Shown here: piece after piece, positions 58,801 through 64,000 of the stretch
Numbering within the stretch: position 1 is the stretch's first letter
Layout of the letters: every line of letters starts with the position of its first letter
Source of the DNA: Linum tenue
Lineage: Eukaryota; Streptophyta; Magnoliopsida; Malpighiales; Linaceae
Assembly: GCA_946122785.1 (NCBI GenBank)
Contig: CAMGYJ010000006.1
Span: forward strand, 1,364,001 to 1,428,000
Length of the DNA: 64,000 bases
Reading direction: 5' to 3'
Made by a program: the position numbers and the translations under genes
The notes under the pieces: model-generated
The model's input: the letters and a program-made list of their open reading frames with translations, nothing else
What the model was told of the DNA's origin: nothing
The model's database searches: none

Positions 58801-60240
58801 ATGCGCTTGAGGAGAACAGAACGTGGGATCTTGTCCCTCGTGAAGACGGGATGGCAGTCATTGGTAGTCGATGGGTTTATAATGTGAAAATGCTCTTGAT
58901 GGCGAGATTGAATGGTTTAAGGCTCGAGTTGTTGCTCAATGGTTCAAACAGGAATACGGTATTGATTATGAGGAGACTTTTGCTCTTGTTGTCAAAATGC
59001 AGACAATCCGGTGTGTCTTTGCTGTGGCGGCCATGAAGAGTTGGCCTCTCCTTCAACTCGACGTCAAGAATGCTTTTCTTCACGGTGATCTGAAGGAGAC
59101 TGTGTATATGGAGCGACCTCCTGGCTATGAGAAGGGCGATTCTACGATGGTTTGTAAATTGAACAGGTCATTATATGGTTTGAAGCAGGCACCTCGTGTC
59201 TGGTTTGAGAAGTTTCATGGGACGATACTTCAGGCTGGGTTTACTCAAAGTCAGAACGATCTGTCTCTCTTCACTCGTCGTACGATTGATGGTATTGTGG
59301 TCCTTCTGATTTATGTTGACGACATGATTGTTACGGGCAGCGATGCAGAAGGGATCCGAGAGTTGACTAAAGCCTTGCTGTGTGCGTTCAACCTCAAAGA
59401 GGTGGGCGAGGTCTCGTATTTCCTTGGCTTGGAGGTGCACCGCTCGTCGCATGGTCTTTTTGTGTCTCAACGCAATACATTCTGGATTTGCTGGAGTCCT
59501 CTTAGTTTGCTGATTGTGTACCGTGCTCTACTCTGATGGAGCAAAATCTTAAACTCAGCCGCGAAGGGGGGGAAGTGATGGAAGATCAGTCTGTTTATCG
59601 CAGTTTAGTAGGAAGTCTCATTTACCTGACTCACACTAGACCTGGCACTTCGTATGTCGTACAGGTGGTAAGTCAGTATATGGGTGTGGCTACTAATCTG
59701 CATTTAGCTGTTGTTCACAGACTTCTGCGTTATTTGAAACAGACACAAGATGTTGGGTTATTCTTTCCGGCGAAAGATGATCCCAAGATTGAGGCATTTG
59801 CAGATTCAGACTATGCAGGGTGTATAGATACTCGGAGGTCAACATCGGGCTGGTGTGTTCGATTCGGACAATCTTTTGTGAGTTGGAGATGTCGCAAACA
59901 AGATAGAGTGTCTAAATCTTCTACAGAAGCAGAGTATCGGTCCATGTAAGAGGTAAGTTCATAGTTGGTTTGGCTATTTCGGCTACTAGGCGAGTTGGGT
60001 GTTGAGTGTCCAGTTCCAATGCGTATATATGGGGACAACACAAGTGCGATTCAGATCGCGATCAATCCTGTTCTACATGACAGGACAAAGCACATTGAAG
60101 TTCATGTTCATTACATTAGACAGTTAGTGGCAGAAGGAAAGATACAAGTTGGGTACCTCTCTACAAAAGATCAAACTGCAGATCTGTTGACAAAGGCTGT
60201 TGCTTCAAGTAGGCATTGGTATCTGTCGTCCAAATTGATG
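55837..60240 (+). pseudogene. Copia gag-pol, disrupted
   Basis: The polyprotein frame starts at the ATG 55837 but is broken by stops at 55891 (TAG), 57043 (TAA), 58083 (TAG) and 59947 (TAA), and by frame changes near 57535, between 58890 and 59000, and near 59500. Domains in order: gag with two CCHC zinc knuckles (CHFCREPGHVQIHC; CNYCKKTGHIVLEC, about 56541-56640), a protease with an altered active site (DSAAFNHMT, where DSGA is usual), the GAG-pre-integrase block (LWHRRLGHPHSGRL), the integrase core (HTDLWGPSP, DPGGEF), RT (LLQLDVKNAFLHGDLKE, YVDDMIVTGSD) and RNase H (ADSDYAGCIDTRRSTSGW, STEAEY). It cannot make a functional polyprotein as it stands. Confidence 0.93.
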
Positions 60241-60259
60241 TTGCGCACCGCACATCAAT

Positions 60260-60270
60260 TTGAGGGAGGG
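60260..60270 (+). promoter_or_regulatory. Copia polypurine tract
   Basis: TTGAGGGAGGG abuts the 3' LTR, the expected place for plus-strand priming. Confidence 0.85.
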
Positions 60271-60521
60271 TATTGAAGTTTATTGGGTTAGGTACCAACT
60301 TGTAATTATCCAATGCCATGTATGTCTATGTAATTGTTCTTTATGCGTGTTTCCTCATATATATACATATATAGCCGAACCCTCTGTACTTGGTTAAGGA
60401 GTTTTGGTGATTATAGTGAAACCCTTTTGGAGAGCAGAGACTCTCCCGTGGATTAGTCCTAAGCTTCAGGGATACCACGTTAAATCCGTGTGTTCGTATT
60501 ATTCAGTTTGCTTATTTGACA
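60271..60521 (+). repeat. Copia 3' LTR
   Basis: 251 bp. The first bases read TATTGAAG where the 5' LTR has TGTTGAAG, a G-to-A change in the terminal dinucleotide. It has a 5-bp-longer TA-rich stretch than the 5' LTR. Confidence 0.93.
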
Positions 60522-60680
60522 CAATGAACGGTAGATCTTTGTCGTTCCTGGAAGGGTCGTATAAGAGGAGGAATAAGCTTCTTCAAGGATCTCTTTCTGC
60601 AATTCATCTAAATTCAGAATACACAATCTCCCATTCAGTGTTAGAATCTCATTTTGAAGAGGAAGACAAAGAGAGAGCGA
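60522..60680 (-). pseudogene. Ty3/gypsy integrase N-terminal fragment, proximal part
   Basis: On the minus strand it reads ELQKEILEEAYSSSYTTLPG then TTKIYR, the usual gypsy lead-in to the integrase zinc finger. It continues without gap into 55287 once the copia element and one CAATG copy are removed. Confidence 0.8.
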
Positions 60681-61780
60681 GAGGACACATTTAAAAGATG
60701 GGGAAATGAGGTATTGTGTAATAATTGCCCTTTTGCTTTGTTTAGTGGGTCTTCTTGACCGTCTTCTATTGAGTTTTGATTTATTTAAGGAAATGACATT
60801 ATAGTTGACAGATTTTTTTCCATATCAATCTAAAATCTAAAATCAATATTATCGTTTGGATGAATTTTTCCTGAATACGATTATACTAATTTCTTAGATT
60901 TAAAGGGTATTTGATAATGTCAATATTTTTGTGGTTTTTTATTTAAAGTTTGAATTGAAAGATCTCACGTGCCGGTAGTTCGACCATAAAGCATCATACC
61001 ATAGGCTAAATCGATAAGTGATATTTAGCAACACGAAACGATTTAACCACGGTTAAATTATGACTTCAATATAATATACTTTATTATCAACTTTTTCGAT
61101 ACGATTTTACAATCCTTTGGTTCAAACAATTCTTTTACTCTGGTGGAAACAAAAGTTTTAAGGCACATTTTGAACTATCTACTGCAAAAAGCACAAGTCA
61201 GTTAGCGATTATGAGAATATGCGGGACATACTAAACTTTATCAGAGACATTTTCTTTCATAGAGGTTGATTTGTTTCTTAAAAAAAGGTTGATTTATATG
61301 TATTATGAGAAGTAACTTTAATATTCAACTATATGGTTTAATTAAGTAATGAATGACAATTAGTTATATTTATTTCTCTTTTATTCAATATAGTATTTAT
61401 ATCATATTTTTTCGCTTTTCATTGAGGTCTAAACACATTATGCATAAAATTAATTTAAAAAATATTATGAACATAATTAAAATAGAAAAAATAATTTAAT
61501 GCATTTCAAATCATCTATTATATCAATTATTATATATCATATTCCTCACAAAATTTTCTCCTGTGCCAGTAAGTTATAACATAAGTTCACAATACGCGAT
61601 GGGCCGAAGGACCCATCACCAAGTCGTCGAGTCACAATATAAGCCCGTCCACTTCTACAGACACGCTTAGCTGCACGTCTCCGATCCCAATTCCCGCATT
61701 TCCCCCAAATTCTCCCAATCCGAAATCGAGTCCGGTGCTTAGGGTTCTCGCGAACAGTTCCGATCGGAAGAGAGAAAAAA
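60681..61780. other. Intergenic region upstream of the ATP synthase subunit gene
   Basis: AT-rich DNA without recognisable genes. 61600-61780 is GC-richer and contains TGGGCC-like words and the probable 5' leader of the next gene. Confidence 0.5.
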
Positions 61781-62053
61781 ATGGCGATGAGGAGGTTCTA
61801 TAACGAGATTAAGGGGCTGAAGGTGAAGGAGGTCCCTGACCACGTGAAGCCGATGCTCTCCCTCGATTTCGTGAAGAAATCTGTGCAGAAAGGATTGGAC
61901 AATTACCACGCCAAGTACATCCAGACCAGCTCCATCGACCCGCTATACCACGTCTGCTTCGGCGGGATGATCTTCTCTTATCTTGTCGCCCTCCCGGAAG
62001 AGCGCCGCCATTTGGAGCACCAGCAGCATGCCAAAGAGCACGGCGGTCACTGA
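61781..62053 (+). CDS. Mitochondrial ATP synthase subunit f-like protein (Fb15/ATP17 family)
   Basis: A single-exon frame of 90 codons starts at ATG 61781 (AAAAAATGGCG context) and stops at 62051-62053. The protein opens MAMRRFYNEIKGLKVKEV, has a central basic/amphipathic part (KKSVQKGLDNYHAKYIQ), one membrane-spanning stretch (HVCFGGMIFSYLVAL) and a His-rich C-terminus (HLEHQQHAKEHGGH). This matches a highly conserved small plant family (Arabidopsis At4g30010, once called fiber protein Fb15) found in mitochondrial complex V preparations and regarded as an Fo subunit f-like component. The family match is strong; the subunit assignment is from memory. A likely 3'-UTR intron runs from 62082 (AG|GTTGTG) to 63279 (GCAG). 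Confidence 0.8.
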   Translation: MAMRRFYNEIKGLKVKEVPDHVKPMLSLDFVKKSVQKGLDNYHAKYIQTSSIDPLYHVCFGGMIFSYLVALPEERRHLEHQQHAKEHGGH

Positions 62054-63405
62054 TCTTTTCCTTCGATTTTCTGCAATTCAGGTTGTGTGCTATTCGTTCT
62101 TTTTGTTTTCCCGTGAAAGATGGTGGGCATTCGTTGGCAATATTCATGAGTTGGATTAGTATATATGTTCTGTTTGTCCGCGAATCATTTGCATGAAAGC
62201 AATCGGTGCGGTAGTCTTTTGGTGGTTGTTGTTTATGTATCTGGGCGAGATTTGATTTACCCTTTAGATCGTGAATTGTACATCAATGAAATATGGTCTG
62301 ATTTTACTGCTCAATTAGTGTACTTGATTGATTCAATCGGGCTACTGCCTACTATTATACCTCGGGAGTTTGTTCATCTTGAATTGGGGAATTCAGTAGT
62401 TTGTTAATGCTAATTGGGGATCAGCAAATGCTCATCTATCTTTTCCCCTTGGTAAGTGATGTCTGTTGTATGATTCTCCGATGTTTGAGAATGTGGTCTT
62501 ATGTGTGTGCGCGCAAATTATCTCCATTTTTCGTGTTTCCTTTCATTATCTAAACTTTGAATCTTTAGAGCTGGGTTCTTTTGACTGAATATTGGGACAT
62601 CTCATAACTCTAGTTGGTGATAGAGTTGAGAAGGAAAAATGGATCATTGTGTCCATGGTTGTCTGCTTGTTTATGTTTACTTACTACAGAGAGATGTCGT
62701 TTGGAATTTATGCCTGTGATGTGAAACCCTGAAGAAGTCGCTGAATTTGTTGTGCACTTAAGTCAGGCGCCATTTTGAGAGATAAATATATTCCACGGTC
62801 CTCTGAATTTGTGTTGTGTTTTGCACGTTTTGTTGAACAAGAGGAATTAATAGGGAATCCTGACTATGATTGAGCATGGATCCTGAGGTCCTTTCTCTCT
62901 GTTCTGGGTGGTTATCTGATTCTTTTGGGTTTGTTCTTATCTTGTTATTTCTGTGTTTCATCTTATTGTGCTCTTGTTTGGTGAGTACCACACCAAAGTA
63001 GAAGCGCATAGCCACTATAGGAAGTCTTCGAATTGGCTATGATTTCTTCCGATAAGAGCTTTTGTTAGCCTATATGTACTCGTTGGTTGCTATCCAACGT
63101 GGCAGGTGCGTGTTTGCCAACAGCTAGTGCTGGTAACTTGGACATCCATAGTATGACTAGTAGACTTATTTGTTGTACTCTATTTGTTTGCTTATTATCC
63201 ACTAGCGATCTATGCTGCTGGTTGCTATGCTTGCTTCTGTGAATCTATAAACATTGATACATGGTTATTGTTCATGCAGGATTTGGTGGGGAGAATGGGT
63301 TGAGACGCGGTGTTTGTTAAGGTTGTTATATGGTAATTTTGGAGTTTGTAGGCTGGAAAGAGATACAGCTACCATTTGGCTAATGACGGCTATATGAAGT
63401 CATGA

Positions 63406-63411
63406 AATAAA
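63406..63411 (+). terminator. Candidate poly(A) signal of the ATP synthase subunit gene
   Basis: AATAAA lies about 125 bp after the proposed 3'-UTR exon start at 63280. It applies only if the UTR intron is real. Confidence 0.35.
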
Positions 63412-63777
63412 ATACATTTGAACTTGTTATTGCCTTTGATTCTCCAGTACTATGCAAATCAAGTGCTACCAAGGGAAACATTACTGTTTTCATATTTTTG
63501 CTTCTGTTTACTGCTATTGCTACTTTTGTCATGAATTGGGAACTTAGATTGTACATTTTGGCTATGCCAAGTCCTTCCAATGTGGGCTCTTTCTGTTTCT
63601 TATGGTGCTTCCAAAACTATGGTGGTAGTGGGATGGCTCGCAACGTGGTTCACCTAATGCTAAATAATCCAGTTTTGAAGTGTGTTTTCCCTTTGAAGAG
63701 TGAGGCTGATTACAAAAGCGGCTTCGATGATTAAGAGCTAAGTTGGATTATCATGGAACCTCAACAAAGTTTTATTT

Positions 63778-63908
63778 GAGGTGCCAAGTCAACTTTCAGG
63801 TGGCTGGTTGACTTCATAGGGAAGTGGTGGTGGATCATGGCATAATGCATGAGATAGATCTTGTGGTACCTTGAGGTGCCATGGCAATTCTGAGGTGGTT
63901 GGTTGACT
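63778..63908. repeat. Short direct repeat near the right edge
   Basis: Two related blocks of 36 bp, at 63778-63813 and 63873-63908, share GAGGTGCCA, TTCNGGTGG/TGAGGTGG and GGTTGACT. They are 95 bp apart and could belong to a transposon that continues beyond the window. Confidence 0.5.
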
Positions 63909-64000
63909 CACTCCTACTGTCACCCTAGAAAATGGCCAAGTATAACCAATTCCTAAAGCGTAGTATAGCGGGTCGGGTTTTAATGTCAACCCGGGTCCTA

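Larger units (their letters stand above)
55288..60521 (+). mobile_element. Ty1/copia LTR retrotransposon, complete but decayed
   Basis: This 5.2-kb element has two LTRs (55288-55533 and 60271-60521), a tRNA-Met-type primer binding site directly after the 5' LTR, and a polypurine tract directly before the 3' LTR. It is flanked by the 5-bp duplication CAATG (55283-55287 and 60522-60526). The internal order is gag, protease, integrase, RT, RNase H, as in copia. It is nested in an older gypsy relic of opposite orientation. The LTRs differ at about 6 positions plus two small indels, so insertion is fairly recent on a transposon time scale. Confidence 0.95.
62054..64000. other. 3' UTR, probable UTR intron and downstream intergenic DNA
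   Basis: No further gene is seen. 62082-63279 looks like intron sequence (T-rich, proper ends). After about 63420 there is unremarkable DNA and one direct repeat (annotated). Confidence 0.45.

Overview
The window is nuclear DNA of a flowering plant, almost certainly a eudicot. It has many short GT-AG introns, plant-specific families (HMA zinc ATPase, DUF632, RID2, plant METAXIN, bHLH35), plant LINE, copia, gypsy, hAT and Mutator-like elements, and a long satellite. I cannot name the species.

The left 36 kb is gene-rich: the RID2/BUD23 rRNA methyltransferase (minus, runs off the left edge), a DUF632 gene (plus), METAXIN (minus), a 5'-truncated LINE (minus), a Zn/Cd-pumping HMA2/HMA4-type P1B ATPase (plus), a GPP/GS1-type HAD phosphatase (minus), a SET-domain lysine methyltransferase (minus), a GT14 core-2/I-branching glycosyltransferase (plus), a non-autonomous hAT element, and a bHLH35-type transcription factor (minus). 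Exon models were built by hand from splice sites and reading phase. Apart from the window-truncated RID2 gene and the DUF632 gene with no recognisable start, each gene closes in frame from ATG to stop.

The right 28 kb is repeat-dominated. It holds a Mutator-like element with an EXO70-like gene fragment (9-bp target duplication), a TACCGA-rich hAT-like repeat, a 12.7-kb satellite array (about 170-bp monomers paired into 340-bp dimers, with longer-range higher-order structure) that is itself interrupted by a hAT-type MITE, Ty3/gypsy integrase fragments, and a complete but decayed Ty1/copia element (two LTRs, CAATG target duplication) nested inside gypsy sequence. A small gene for a mitochondrial ATP synthase subunit f-like protein follows at 61.8 kb.

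The genes do not form a pathway. They look like an ancestral synteny block: from memory their Arabidopsis counterparts cluster on chr 2 (At2g188-191), chr 4 (At4g299-301) and chr 5 (At5g571-574). I found no CRISPR array, no convincing tRNA or rRNA gene and no novel multi-gene system. The most notable items are the satellite, the gene-capturing Mutator-like element, the duplicated Cys/His tail of the HMA pump, and a GC-AG intron in the bHLH gene.
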